In this document: positions 1 through 11,620 of the stretch, piece by piece | Layout of the letters: the number at the start of each line of letters is the position of its first letter | Numbering within the stretch: the first letter of the stretch is position 1 | Origin: Euphorbia lathyris | Taxonomy: Eukaryota > Streptophyta > Magnoliopsida > Malpighiales > Euphorbiaceae | Direction of reading: 5' to 3' | Assembly: GCF_963576675.1 (NCBI RefSeq) | Contig: NC_088911.1 | Coordinates: forward strand, 31,914,501-31,978,500 | DNA length: 64,000 bases | The notes under the pieces: model-generated | Told to the model about the DNA's origin: nothing | The model's database searches: none | What the model saw: only the letters and a program-made list of their open reading frames with translations | Position numbers and translations under genes: made by a program

Positions 1-120
1 CTAATGGTGAAAACAAACAAAGTAATATTTACTTTATTAAAAACAAAGTAAACATAGTCTCAATTTTAATTTTATTTATGCAATATAAAGATCAATTTGG
101 TTTTTAAATTGGCTATTAAG

Positions 121-315
121 ATTAATTTAATCTAAAATCAAATTCAGACATCAATTTAGTCTTTTAATTTGATATTTGAAATTAAATTAGTCTAAAATCA
201 AATTCGGACATCAATTTAGTCTTTTAATTTGACATTTGAAATTAAATTAGTCTAAAATCAAATTCGAACATCAATTTAGTCCTTTAACTTGACATTTGAA
301 ATTAAATTAGTCTAA
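121..315. repeat. 60-bp direct tandem repeat, about three units
   Basis: Units with a period of exactly 60 bp start near 121, 181 and 241, and a partial unit starts at 301. They differ by only a few substitutions. The paralogous intron at 53560-53640 holds a single diverged unit, so the array expanded in copy 1. It lies in the intron upstream of the last FDM-like exon. Confidence 0.85.
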
Positions 316-467
316 AAGTAACACGTGTCAGTGTCAGCATGAGTAAGTGACATATATTAAATAACTACTAATCATATATTAGCATATGTTACTTTTGACT
401 GTGACTCTAATGTTAAGTTAAAAGATCAATTGATACTTAAAATTTTAGATTAAATTGATTCTACTAG

Positions 468-1221
468 TAGGGGTGTTCAAAAACCAAATTGGACCGAAAT
501 AACCGATCAAACCGATGAAATTTGGTTTTTCGGTTCGTTTATTCAGTATATTTAATTTGGTTTCGGTTATAATATATATAATATTTCGTTAATTTCGACT
601 GGTTCGGTTTTTATAACAAAATTATCGAATTAACCAAACTAATTAAAATAAACTCTAAATAGATTTACAATTATAACATGATGACTAATAGTTTTCTAAG
701 TTTTTAATTTTTCAATTAGCCAATTTTATTGTGTAAAAAAACTTTTCAATTTTTAAGTTTTCACATAAATATAAGTAACATGATTTATAACATATTATTC
801 TAATATTCTCTGCAAGTGTAATATTAATTTCTAAATGGTAATTCTAAAAAAAAAATACTTATTTTGTCAAAGAAAAAAAGTAACAATAGCCCACTACCTA
901 TATTTTTATAATTATGTTTTCAATGTTCTATTCAAATCTAACGTATTCTAGTCACTATGAATTTTGAAATCAAAATAACATGATTTATATAATTATTTTA
1001 GGCTTCTTATTGAAATTAAATTAATTAATTTTTTTATCTATAATTTATTTTAGTTTAGTAAAAGAATATGGTGAAACCGATGAACCAAACCGAACCAAAT
1101 TATTCAATCGTTTTGTTATTTTTATTCAGTTAGGTTTGGCTTCTATTTTATTAATTATTCGGTTTTCGGTTATTTTGGTTCGGTTCGATTTTTAAATCGA
1201 ACCGACTATCGAACACCTCTA
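468..1221. mobile_element. Non-autonomous hAT-type transposon
   Basis: The element has 11-bp terminal inverted repeats of the form tagRGGTGTTC and is flanked by the 8-bp direct repeat tctactag (460-467 and 1222-1229), as expected for hAT. The sub-terminal parts are rich in ggttcggtt/aaccgaacc-type motifs in inverted arrangement. It has no coding capacity. The paralogous locus at 53980-54005 reads through as an uninterrupted (empty) site, which confirms the boundaries. Confidence 0.88.
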
Positions 1222-1408
1222 TCTACTAGTCAACTTCAAACACCAAATTGATCAGGTACCACACACTTACTTCTAATTCTCCTTAGCATCATGTTTGTGA
1301 CCTTCACTTGAAGAATGTCTTGTATTCTTCTTCCTCATGACTTGCACTTATTCTCTTTTGATTAATACTGATTCCTTCAAACTTTTGGAATTAATTTTAT
1401 CTATGCAG

Positions 1409-1648
1409 GAGATACTTGATGATGATGATGAAAAATTAAAAGAACTGAAGAATGAATTTGGCGATGAAGTGTATGATGCCGTGCTGAAAAGTTTGAAAGA
1501 AATTAACGAGTACAACCCTAGTGGAACATATATCATAAAAGAAATTTGGAATTCAAAAGAGAACAAAAAGGCAACGCTGAAGGAGGGAATAACATATTTG
1601 CTCGAGGAGTGGAAATCGAAGAAAAGTAGAAAAAAATTAAGGTATTAA
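1409..1648 (+). CDS. Last exon of FDM/IDN2-like protein (C-terminal part of XH domain)
   Basis: The exon follows a splice acceptor (tgcag, ending 1408) and encodes 79 residues plus a stop at 1646-1648. It reads EILDDDDEKLKELKNEFGD, then contains NEYNPSG and KKATLKEG, and ends in a basic tail. That is the conserved C-terminal half of the XH domain in the FDM/IDN2/SGS3-related plant family, whose members bind RNA or dimerise through coiled coil and XH and act in RNA-directed DNA methylation. Upstream exons lie left of the window. The reading frame upstream of 1409 is intronic, so an ATG at 1337 is not the start. The exon looks intact, so this gene may be functional, unlike its paralogue at 48495-59134. 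The assignment rests on motif recognition only. Confidence 0.85.
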   Translation, partial: EILDDDDEKLKELKNEFGDEVYDAVLKSLKEINEYNPSGTYIIKEIWNSKENKKATLKEGITYLLEEWKSKKSRKKLRY

Positions 1649-1964
1649 GTACAACATATTTAGCTTCATGAAAACTTAATGAAGCAATATTAGATTTTAT
1701 TGGGTTCTATTCATTTATTATTCATTTCAAGATAGAAAAGAATGATTTCCAATTTGTTACTATAAATTGAAATCAAAGATTTCTAATTTATCATTCTAGT
1801 GATCTTTAATTTTGGCGATTATGTTAACAAATACAAAGTTATTAAAAATCATTTTTTAAATAAAATTAGTAAATTTTATATTTGATTTCAATAATTTTTT
1901 TGGTTAATTTATATACATATAAATTCAATTGAATATCGACGTGACATATAAAACTAACAACTAA

Positions 1965-2321
1965 AGACATATTTGGCATTGCTTTCCGAGAATCTAAAAT
2001 AGTTTTCTCAGCTTTACAATTACAACTTAAAAGTAGTGTTTGGTAAGTACAGAATTTCTTTCCTTAAAAGCTGGGAAAGTTGCTTTCACGAAAAACAATA
2101 ATTTCTAGCTTTTGGAGAAAGTAGATGTCACAATTTATCGGGAAAACTAATATTAAATTTTTAGGACAAAAATAACCCTTACTTTCAATATAACCTAATA
2201 CGTATATTTTTTATTTTTTTATTTTTTGACTTTTAGAAGTTGTATTGTGTATTATATCTACTTTTTTTTAGTATCGTTTTTCCCAACAACACTTTTCACT
2301 CAGCAATGCCTAACGAGCCCC
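1965..2321. mobile_element. MITE with TAA target duplication (PIF/Harbinger-like)
   Basis: Imperfect terminal inverted repeats share a TTGGCATTGCT-type core (left TTTGGCATTGC, right end reads as TTAGGCATTGC on the minus strand). The flanks are the 3-bp repeat taa (1962-1964 and 2322-2324). The matching position in the paralogous segment (about 59270-59300) appears to lack it. The length is 357 bp, with no ORF of note. Confidence 0.6.
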
Positions 2322-2324
2322 TAA

Positions 2325-3760
2325 GTACTATTTTAGACATATATGGCTTTTATTGAAAAAATGAGCCAATCACTTGTGTTCTATATAGCATATTCTAATG
2401 GGATTTTATTAGGAATAAAAGACTCATTGGAATATAAAGAGCATCTTTAGACCTTTCATCTTTTATGTTTTGGTTCATTAATCCTTTAATTTTTTATTTG
2501 GACACATTAAATCTATTATCATTTATTTTTTGTCTCATTAAGTCTCTGTTTGTAAAATTAATTAGTTGTGAACATCTAATTCAGTTAAAACGTTATTATT
2601 CATTTCATTATTTATGTTTTTTTACAGTTCGAATTAAGAATTTTACAATTTTTCTATAAATATATTACAAATATCAAAAATTATTTTCAAATTCTGAAAA
2701 ATACAAAATTTGAAGACATGTAAAATAAATAATACTCAGTTAATCGAATTTTATGACTGATTTTTTTTTTTTTGGTTACCATGGGCTTAATGTGATAAAA
2801 AAACCAGAGATTTAATGTATCTAAATAAAAAAATTAATGACTTAATGAACTAAAAAAATAAAAGATAAGGTAGGATGATGCTTTTTGTCTATTCTAAATA
2901 CTACTGTGAGGAATATGTGTCAATGTTTTAATAGGGTATTAAAAGGACATGTTCCTCCCAATAAAATCTCCATCCTAATCCACAATTTTTTTTCCTTTTA
3001 AAAATTCAAGTCCTTATTTAATAGTTGAATTAATTTGGATAATTTGAGGGTAAAATTGTTTTTTGTTTTTTATTTAAAATTCAACATCAATAAAATAGAG
3101 AATGGAGAATTTTATAATAACCTTTATATTTTTCCGCATAGGATTGATCTTCAGTTGCTTGAGGTGCTAAAAAAATGTCTCATCTGAATATTTTGTGCTT
3201 AACCCATGGTAAATTTTCATAATATTTTAAGTTTAAGTAAGGTAAAAAGCATTCCATTAAGTCCCTGATTTTTCATTTTTTGGTTCATTAAGCCTTTGAT
3301 ATTTTATTTAGATACATTAAATGCTTGATCATCTATTTTTTATTTTATTAAGCTCCTGATTACCAAAAAAAAGTAATATTGAACGTAAAATTCGATTAAC
3401 AGACTGTTATTCATTTCGCGTGCATTCGAAATTTGTATTTTTTTACTATTTCAAAGCAGTTTGGGATATGTAATATGACTGTAGGAAAATTGTAAAAACC
3501 TTAATTCAAACTGTAAAATTTTGTTTTTTTAATAATTTCAAATATAGATGAAGTTAATAACGTATTTTAAAAAAAAAATATTCACAACTTACTAATTTGG
3601 TCATTAAAGGCTGTGGAACTTTGTAAGACGCTCGATAGGCCTTTATTTATGGCATAGGTTTTGAATTAATGCAAAAATAATTTTTGTGCAACCTAGTCCA
3701 ATATGCAGTACCTTTATGAGATATGGATGTGCAAAAATCTGTTTTCCTTCCAATCTTAAA
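2325..3760. other. AT-rich downstream flank, no gene
   Basis: No supportable gene was found. Two related AT-rich blocks (about 2450-2870 and 3240-3600) contain similar phrases such as ggttcattaa and acattaaat, suggesting a local duplication or two copies of one repeat. The first block has a counterpart at 59440-59830. Confidence 0.5.
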
Positions 3761-3849
3761 AAAAATTCCAATTGTTTCGATGTTTTTAATGTCCAAAGAT
3801 CAAAATCTTTTTAGTAACACATGCCTTAGTGGTTGTTTGCTTCACCTCC

Positions 3850-4071
3850 CTCCTAGCACGCTAGTGGTGTGAGACGCTATTACCCTTGTGGCCTTTCCCC
3901 CTCTTCCTCTTTCTTGTTGATCTTTGCTTACGCATACGTAGTTACAATGACACAGCTAGAGTCCTTATGAATAAAATAATTCTAACTGGTCCTAAGGATG
4001 CTGTGACGGAGCTTGGTGCTGAAACCCTCACCGTTTGGATGGATATTGTCACTGAAGTCGTTAAACCTTAA
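3850..4071 (+). other. Unrecognised short coding-like stretch beside a MITE
   Basis: An open stretch in 3886-4071 ends with GAETLTVWMDIVTEVVKP followed by a stop that falls at the target duplication of the adjoining MITE (4069-4071). The product is not recognised. It may be an exon fragment of an old host gene, because its codon choice looks more coding-like than the flanks, but nothing else supports this. Confidence 0.2.
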
Positions 4072-5044
4072 GGGTTTGATTGGATGGGGGTTTGAGAGGG
4101 TTAGTAAGGGAAGGGTTTGGGAGGGTTTGTGGAAACCCTTGTTTGGAGGATATAAATTTAGAACGGTAAGGGTTTTGAAGGTTTTGAGAAGGGTTTGGAA
4201 GGGTTTGATTTGTGTATATTTGTTTCAATTTTCAAACCCACCAATTTGGAGGGTTTAGGAGGGTTACAAATTTCATTTTCCATTATTACCCTTGTTAAAA
4301 ATTTACCTATACTAATGGGTGGGGTCCCGTATATATTATTTTCATATATTAGTTAAAAAATAATTGGAAGTAGCTACTGTAGCTGCCCATAAAAACAAAC
4401 AGTACATCCTTCTCTTCGAATATTCTTTTAACAAATTCAAAACTACCCCCACATCTTCCATTATTACGATTCTAGCCCCAAACATTCCCACACCTTCACC
4501 TATTACCCCCAACAACAATGCTTCCATCAATCATTGTACTTCAACAGCTCCGCCGCCGCCGCTTCTTCTGCCAGCGGCCACCGAGATCCATTCATGTTAG
4601 TATAAAATCTGCATTTTCTGTTAACTCACTAACTGCTTCAAATTGAAACCAAGCAGCACGAGAAAATCGAAGATCGAAGATCGAGAAAAGTAAAATTGGA
4701 AAAAAAAATTAGAGCAAAAAAAGAAGTAATTATGTATATTTACATTGAAGCAAGCTTCGATCATTGAACCCAAAAAAAAAAGCTGGTTTATAATATGATT
4801 TAATTATGTGGGAAGTACCTAATATACATAATTAATTGAGTGGGACATTTTAGTCACTTTATAATTTTTCATTCCCTTACAAACCCTTCATTCCAAACAA
4901 GGGAAAGGTACAAACATTTATAAACCCTTACCATCCAACCAAACAAGGGTAAGGTTAGTGCTTCCCTTCCTCTCCCTTCCCCTTCCTCTCCCTTCCCTTC
5001 CCTTCCTTTATTTACCCTCCTAAACCCTCCATCCAATCAAGGCC
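4072..5044. mobile_element. PIF/Harbinger-type MITE (Tourist-like), 973 bp
   Basis: Long imperfect terminal inverted repeats: the left end starts gggtttgattggatgg and the right end, read on the minus strand, starts ggccttgattggatgg. G-rich sub-terminal motifs such as gagggtt/aaccctc follow. The flanks are the 3-bp duplication taa (4069-4071 and 5045-5047). A short ORF at 4364-4600 with a Pro-rich tail has no recognisable relatives and is not called as a gene. Confidence 0.75.
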
Positions 5045-5281
5045 TAAAGGAATGACACAAGCTTTCTCCATAGTTTGAAAACTAAATGAGTTTCAATTGA
5101 AGGACTTAGGGAATAGAGTTTTCTTATGTGAGTTTAAATCTCTTCAGAATAAGGACAGGAAGCTAGGGAGCTCTATAATCTAGTTATACTAAAACTTATG
5201 TGTAAGCCTTCAAATTTAATAATATTTCCTCTACTTCTCCAAATCCTCACCAACTAAAGCTTAAACACTTAACTGAGATAT

Positions 5282-6029
5282 TGATGCGGGGCATCTCCTT
5301 CTGGGATCGGGTCCGGATGAGGGAAGTCGGAGGAAGAACCAAGCACAAGCAATAAGCGAGTAAAGAGGCCAAAATAGGGCCACATAACAGCTCATCAGCT
5401 CAGGTATGCTCCGCGTACTTTTAGGCACGCTCCGCGTACTTGAAGGTTTGATCCGGAGAAAAGTCCAGGAGGTCATCTACGCGGGGCTTAGATTAGGCAC
5501 GCTCCGCGTAGAGGGAAAACACGCTCCGCGTATAAGAAGAAATGATCCAGAGGAAGTTCAACAGCCAATCTACGCTCCGCGTAGAATTAGGCACGCTCCG
5601 CGTACCTTCATTTTAAGGAACTTGCTCCTTACTCCAGCTTCCTCCTTAATTACGATCCTGCCACTCCTTATTTACAACCCATGGCACTCCCTATTTACAA
5701 TCATGCCACCCCTTTACCATTAACCCACTTTACCCTTACCTTTATATTTTAATTAGTTATGTAATTTGCCCTTTTATGTAATTTGGCAATTAGGTTTTTG
5801 AGATGATATAAATTCATCTATTTCTCTTTGTAATGTTCAACTTTTTATCAATCAATATTAAATCTTCTTCAAGAAGCTTGTTAAGGTTTCACCTTCAACA
5901 ATGGGGGATCTTTGATTTCCTACGGATTTAGTCCGTAAAACCCGGGATTCACTCCTTCTAGTTTAGCTAGAGAAGAAATATCTTTGAAAGTTTACGATTA
6001 AAACTTTCACACAAAACCGATCTGTATCA
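5282..6029 (+). repeat. 5' LTR of the protease-only Gypsy-like element
   Basis: 748 bp, starting tgatgcgg and ending tgtatca. The U3-like part contains six copies of a near-palindromic GC-rich motif of the form YACGCTCCGCGTA, plus one variant (about 5404-5602), in otherwise AT-rich DNA. A TATA-like gatataaattc lies near 5804-5814. This copy lacks a ~53-bp block that is present in the 3' LTR. Confidence 0.88.
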
Positions 6030-6079
6030 GTTGGTATCAGAGCCGATCGTTTTCCTTGAACGGAGACTTCTTTCGACAA

Positions 6080-9000
6080 TGATTCAACCGAGTTATTCAC
6101 AAGCCTTAAAGGAACATCTTGAAGCCGAGACACGGGAGATGGAGCTCCAATATGACGAGATGATGAGAAAGACAAGAGAGAACTTGGAGCAAGAAGAGAT
6201 GGAGAGACTCCAAAGGGGAACCCGAAATAGTAGGCGACGACAACGTCGAGCCCAACAGAAAACGGATGAAGAAACCTCTCTTTTGCATCCTCAAGGTTCA
6301 TCCCAAACCTTTCCTCCATTATACAAGAAAGAGGTAAACCCAACATTGTCAAATTCTCATTTGGAAATTATGGATGAATTTATTTCTAGTGAGGGGTTGG
6401 ATGTTGGTGATGTTATTTGTGGATTAGATTCTCATTTTGGGTTATTTGATAATGATGTTGTGAATGAGAATGTGGATTTATGTGTGGAGGAGGAGGAAGG
6501 AGAGTTGGTAGGTGAGGATGTTGGGGAAAACAATGTAGCAAGTGATGCTCCCCAAGTGTTTGATGAAATGCCTCTTAAGCATAGCTACATATGTATGCTT
6601 AAGGATATTGAGGGTACTTGTCTTGAAGAGGGGAAGAAGGAGTTTGGGCTTATTAATCTCTTTAAGGAGCATGATGAAATTAATTTATGTGTGGAGATTG
6701 ATGGTTATGGAGATGGGAGAGATGTTGGTGGTTCTACCATGTTGGGTTGTAGTATGTCTTTTGAGTCGGGCGACTTGGCACGTGAATTAGTCGGTTCGAA
6801 TTATGAAGAGGAGTGGGAGGAAACGAAAGGTCGTGGGAAAAGACGGATCGTTGATGAAGATGGAAATGAATTTGAATACAACCATGAAGAAGAGGAGATT
6901 GATGAAGAGGAGAACCAATCCGAGAATGAGCTAGTAAGACATGAGGAGTGTGATTATTATGAAGGCGACTTCGAGGATGAGGTTGAATAGAGAGAGCACG
7001 CTTCCGAAGATGAAATATGTGAGGATGGTGAACTTTGTCATAGTGTATATGAGTTTGATTATGATGAAGATGGTAGAATTTACCATTGGGAGGATGAACG
7101 TCAAAACATTGAGTGGAACCAATATGGGGCCGCTTATGAGGAAGACGAAGATGGGGTCTACTATGATGAGAATGGGCGTCGGTGTGTTGAGTGGGATCGG
7201 CACGAGGCTCCTTGTGAAGATAATGAAGCTAGATTCTATTGTGATGATGAATTGGAGGATGTTGAACGGAACTACAAGGAAGATATCTATGAGTATGATG
7301 GAGGACGGTTTCGTCATGAAGATGAGTTTGAGAATGTAGAGTGGAACCGAAGCAAAGAAGCTTATGATGATGAAGATCAGTTCCAAGATGACTATGGGTC
7401 GAGAAATATTGGGTGGAACCGGAATGAAGACACTTATGAGTATGATGAAGGTCGGTTCTGAGATGACTATGAGACGGAAAATGTAGAGTAGGGCCGGAAT
7501 GAAGATGCTTATGATGGTGAAGAAAATCGGTTCCAAGATGAGGATGAGTCGAGAAGTGTTGAGTGGAGCCAAGATGAAGACACCTATGAAGTTAATGATG
7601 ATGGCAATGAGCACAATGTGTATTTGGTGACTAGGGTGCCAATGCCTAGTGAAGAGGAGCCTAGCCAACGTCATCGATTATTTAGAACTCGATGCTTAGT
7701 CCTTGAGAAGAAGTGTGAGATGGTGATCGACGGAGGAAGCCAAGTGAATATCATTAGTCGGTCTGCCGTGAGTCAGTTTGGGTTGGATCCCGAGCCACAT
7801 CCTAGACCTTACCGCCTTGGCTGGGTCAACGAGGTGGAAAAGCTTCAAGTTACTCATTGGTGTAAAGTTCCTTTCACTATTGAAGCTTATGGGGATGAAG
7901 CTATGTGTGATGTTGTGGAGATGGGTGCTTGTGATGTGCTACTTGGCAGGCCATGGCAATTTGATTGTGATGCCTCATATGCGGGAAGAAGCAACACCTA
8001 TACCATATGCAAAGACGGAATTCGATATGTCCTTACACCTTTGAAGAGTTCTCCTAGTAAGAAAACGGAGGCCACTTTGGAAGATTGTCTAACTCGGGAG
8101 TTGAGTGTGAATGGGTGCATTGGTGGAACGGGTGAGACATTGAGTCCTCTTGACGTGGGTTCCATGGATGAGTTAGCTAGCCACTCTTCTAGTGAAGTCA
8201 AATCCAAAGAGGAGAATGAGGTTGAGAATGGGGGTAGCAAAGTTGGAAGTGAAGAAGTAGAGCCGATGTTCAAGGGTGACAAGCACGTGTCTTTCAATGA
8301 GCCACCTAAAGGGCTTCCTAAAGGGCTTCCACCTTTGAGGAAGCTACCACGAGACATAGCTTGGGATCCGAGAGATAGTGCACCTAGCTCTACATATGAT
8401 GAATTGAGCTCTAGAAAGGAGGATGAAGGTTTCTCTATGAAGCCTATTGAAAACACCGAGATGCCTAGCACATGCCACATGCAAGGGAATCGAGTCTCTC
8501 ATTGGGTAAAATCTGAACTTATTCTTTTGTGCTTTGTTGAGATATTTGTGTTGGAATCTTGGGTGTGTATGTTGAGGGAGAACCTTCCCTATGAGGAGCC
8601 CATGAGATGTGATATTGTTGTGAGAAATGTGAGATTTATGTTGAGGGAGAACCTTCCCTATGATGGAACCATGAAGGGTGATCTTGTTGGGGGCTTTGGT
8701 GATTGTTTATTGAAGGAGAATGGCTTCCCGGGGAATATAGAGAAGATGGAAGGAGGTCAAGACTTGGTAAATTCGGAACTCACTATGTTGTGCTTTATTG
8801 ACATGTATTTGTGTGGGTATATGTGGTGCTTGTTGAGGAAGCATCAACCCTATGAGGAGTCAATGAGAAGCGATCTTGTGATGAAGAGAGTGGGGTTTAT
8901 GAAGTCTTTGATGAATGGGAATAGCCGCTTGAGAGATGTTGAGGAGATTGACGGAATTCAAAACTTGGAGAATAATGGCCAAGTTAGTAAAGTGACAAGT

Positions 9001-9885
9001 CTTGAAGTTCCGGGACTGTTAACCCAAGGTCAGGGAGGAACTACTATGTGTGTGCTTGGGTTCACTATGATGTGGGTGGACAAATGTCGTCGGGATATTC
9101 CATTTGATGTGGGCCATGGGCAAGGAGAGATTGAGCATGATAGCCGAGTTAGTGGAATGAATGATAGCAAAGTCCGGGCATATTCAACTCAAAGTCATGT
9201 TTGGGTTGTGAAGAGTACTCAAGGGATCGCTCCAATTGGGGTTGATGTATGGCGCCGGTACATGCCTTTTGAGGTCGGCTATGAGCAAATGGAGGTTGAA
9301 ATTAGCATCCGAGTTGATGGCGTGAGGTACATTGAGGTCCGGGCATATTCGACTCAAGATCATGTTGGGGTTTTGAAGAATATTTGTGAGATTGATTCTA
9401 ATTGGGTTGATACGTGTCGTCGGGACATTCAATTCGAGATAGGCCAAGAGCGGAAGAAGATTGTGTTGATTCCTCAAGTTCGTGATGGGGAGATCAAGAG
9501 GATCTATGGGTGGTCCGTGCAACCAAATGAGGGGCGTTGGAAGATCATCCAAGCATTTATTGGGAAGTGGTTTGACAAGCTTCGCCAAGACATACCATTC
9601 GATGTTGGTAGAGCATTCGATATTGGTGGAGATTGGGAGATGAGTACCATGGAAGATGAAGTCCGGGGTGAGGCACTTGTGCAGATATGGGGAAAAGCTC
9701 GTGAGGAGAAGGTGAGTCCGGCAATATTTGGAGTGGACTCCTTGAATTCATCTCGAAAAACACCTTGGTTCGATTTGAGAGCTTGGGTCCGTTTACAACG
9801 AACATGTCTCATCAATATGTGGCAAGCAACTTGGGGTCAAGTTCTTTTTAAGAGAGAGTGTATGATGCGGGGCATCTCCTTCTGA
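6080..9885 (+). pseudogene. Polyprotein of Gypsy-like element: acidic repeats plus retropepsin, no RT
   Basis: A single frame of about 1,268 codons is interrupted by stops at 6988-6990, 7459-7461 and about 7487-7489. The N-terminal part has a basic patch (about residues 55-70). Residues of roughly 7090-7600 form about seven acidic repeats of ~25 residues with a VEWNR-type core. An aspartic protease follows, with VIDGGSQ near 7720-7740 (plant Gypsy proteases often have D-G-G) and CDVLLGRPW near 7930-7955. The C-terminal half (8540-9650) holds two further repeat families, one with LRENLPYE-type cores and one with CRRDIPFDVG-type cores. No CCHC knuckle, RT or integrase motif is visible. Two of the stops match repeat positions that encode CGA or TGG, consistent with C-to-T or G-to-A changes. 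The protease call is firm; the function of the repeats is unknown. Confidence 0.75.
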
Positions 9886-10663
9886 GATCGGGTCCGGACG
9901 AGGGAAGTCAGAGGAAGAACCAAGCACGAGCAACAAGCGAGTAAAGAGGCCAAAACATGACCACATAACAACTCATCAGCTCAGGTACGCTCTGCGTACT
10001 TTTAGGCACGCTCCGCGTACTTGAAGGTTTGATCCGGAGAAAAGTCCAGGAGGTCATCTACGCGGGGCTTAGATTAGGCACGCTCCACGTAGAGGGAAAA
10101 CACGCTCCGCGTATAAGAAGAAATGATCCAGAGGAAGTTCAATAGCCAATCTACGCTTCGCGTAAAATGGCTACTGATCTGGAGAAGAGCTCAACAGCCA
10201 ATCTACGCTCCGCGTAGAATTAGGCACGCTCCGCGTACCTTCATTTTAAGGAACTTGCTCCTTACTCCAGCTTCCTCCTTACTTACAATCCTTCCACTCC
10301 TTATTTACAACCCATGCCCCTCCTTATTTACAATCATGCCACCCCTTTACCATTAACCCACTTTACCCTTACCTTTATATTTTAATTAGTTATGTAATTT
10401 GCCCTTTTATGTAATTTGGCAATTAGGTTTTTGAGATGATATAAATTCATCTCTTTCTCTTTATAATGTTCAACTTTTTATCAATCAATATTAAATCTTC
10501 TTCAAGAAGCTTGTTAAGGTTTTCACCTTCATCAATGGGGGATCTTTGATTTCCTACTGATTTAGTCCGTAAAACCCGGGATTCACTCCTTCTGGTTTAG
10601 CGAGAGAAGAAATATCTTTGAAAGTTTACGATTAAAACTTTCAGACAAAACCGATCTGTATCA
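9863..10663 (+). repeat. 3' LTR of the protease-only Gypsy-like element
   Basis: 801 bp, the same family as 5282-6029 but with an extra ~53-bp tandem duplication at about 10146-10198 that adds another GC-rich motif. Several motif copies carry single C-to-T or G-to-A changes (ctctgcg, ctccacg, cttcgcg for ctccgcg). This suggests decay of methylated CpG sites since insertion. Confidence 0.87.
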
Positions 10664-10668
10664 GATAT

Positions 10669-11620
10669 ATATGAAGAATAACGATAAACCACTTAGTAGA
10701 GAAATGCAATTACCGATTTGGGGATTATGATTTCTCCTCCTAATCTGAGGCCGGGTCGAGGACTGATTCTCGAGATATGGAAGTATTCAGGTTTAGCATT
10801 GAAGGTGTATAAAATCTCAACAGCTAACTATTTTGAATGGTGAATAATGGTTGGATGGGTCCTCATTGATGGAGACTTCAGATCCTACTGAGTAATAATG
10901 TGGATGATTTACCCAATCTCAAGTCTATTTCAATGACTTTCCTAGTTTTATTTCATCTTGCATTGCTCCTAGCATTTGCTAAGTTTTAATACGAATTATT
11001 CATTCATAAAAACAAAAAACTTCTTAGTAACCATTCATAAACATTACTACGAATATAAATATAATTAAAACATTTATAGCTATCACACAATTAAAGTTCA
11101 ATGTTTGTATTTAAGAGGAAATTATTAGAATATCATTTTATATAAAAAATAATTACTAATATAATAAAAGGTATTATTAAGATTTAATTATCAATTTAAG
11201 CTTTTTCAAAAAAAAAAAACTATCAATGTAAGCTTATTGTCAAAAAAAAAAAAATATATCATAATAATTTGTTTTTTTTTTGCTAAACTCATAATTAAAC
11301 CCTTGAACTTTCATGGTTTTAAGTTATCATTTATTTTTTAAGATTAGTCCATAAACTTTAAGGTGGGCTTATTATTGAAGGACTAGATATTAGGCCTCAT
11401 TACAGTAACAAATAATTTGGGGATTTTACATAATTAGTTTTGAGAGAACTGCAAAAATAAATATTGTAGTTTCTTTATATAGCGATAAAGTATCAAAATA
11501 GTTTTAAAGTTTATAAAAATGTTTTGATATTTTAAAAGTTTATAAATATAGTTAAACTTTTATATTTTAAAACATTTTTACATATTAAAAGAAGTACAAT
11601 GGAAAAAAACAGATGCTCTT
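10669..11620. other. AT-rich intergenic stretch
   Basis: No supportable gene. About 10670-10900 is less AT-rich than its surroundings but has no recognisable coding match. 11050-11620 is very AT-rich with short poly-A and poly-T runs. Confidence 0.4.

Larger units (their letters stand above)
60..3190 (+). repeat. Paralogous segment, copy 1 (FDM/IDN2-like 3' end and downstream flank)
   Basis: This stretch aligns by eye, in order and orientation, with 53545-60985. Matching landmarks are the intron before the last XH exon, the exon itself, the downstream text around 2340-2440 (versus 59300-59420), the block at 2450-2870 (versus 59440-59830) and the block at 2880-3170 (versus 60680-60980). Copy 1 carries a hAT element (468-1221) and a TAA-flanked MITE (1965-2321) that copy 2 lacks. 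Copy 2 carries a Copia element and other insertions that copy 1 lacks. The simplest reading is a local segmental duplication followed by independent transposon insertions. Confidence 0.85.
5282..10663 (+). mobile_element. Non-autonomous Gypsy-like LTR retrotransposon with protease only
   Basis: LTRs of 748 bp (5282-6029) and 801 bp (9863-10663), both TG...CA, are flanked by the 5-bp duplication gatat (5277-5281 and 10664-10668). A primer-binding site TGGTATCAGAGCC (6032-6044), complementary to initiator tRNA-Met, sits two bases inside the 5' LTR. A purine-rich tract (aagagagag, about 9850-9858) precedes the 3' LTR. The interior is one long open frame broken by three stops. It encodes a charged N-terminal region, acidic repeats, a retropepsin and a second set of repeats. 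No reverse transcriptase, RNase H or integrase is present, so mobility would have to depend on a partner element. Confidence 0.88.

Noticed and set aside
1337..1408. In-frame ATG upstream of the XH exon as a gene start
   Set aside because: The stretch is intronic: it ends in a canonical acceptor at 1408, and the same intron precedes the exon in the paralogue.
4364..4600. Pro-rich ORF as a host gene
   Set aside because: It lies wholly inside a TAA-flanked MITE and has no recognisable domain.
6941..7339. Alternative-frame ORF in the acidic-repeat region
   Set aside because: It is an out-of-frame product of the low-complexity repeats. The polyprotein frame continues through with only single stops.
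6931..7674. Long hydrophobic ORF on the minus strand
   Set aside because: It is antisense to acidic GA-rich repeats, which always read as Ile/Leu/Phe-rich on the other strand. No membrane-protein family is recognised.
5282..10663. Reading the element as a plant pararetrovirus or ordinary Gypsy
   Set aside because: Perfect LTR, TSD and PBS structure and no movement protein or RT. It is an LTR element lacking polymerase.
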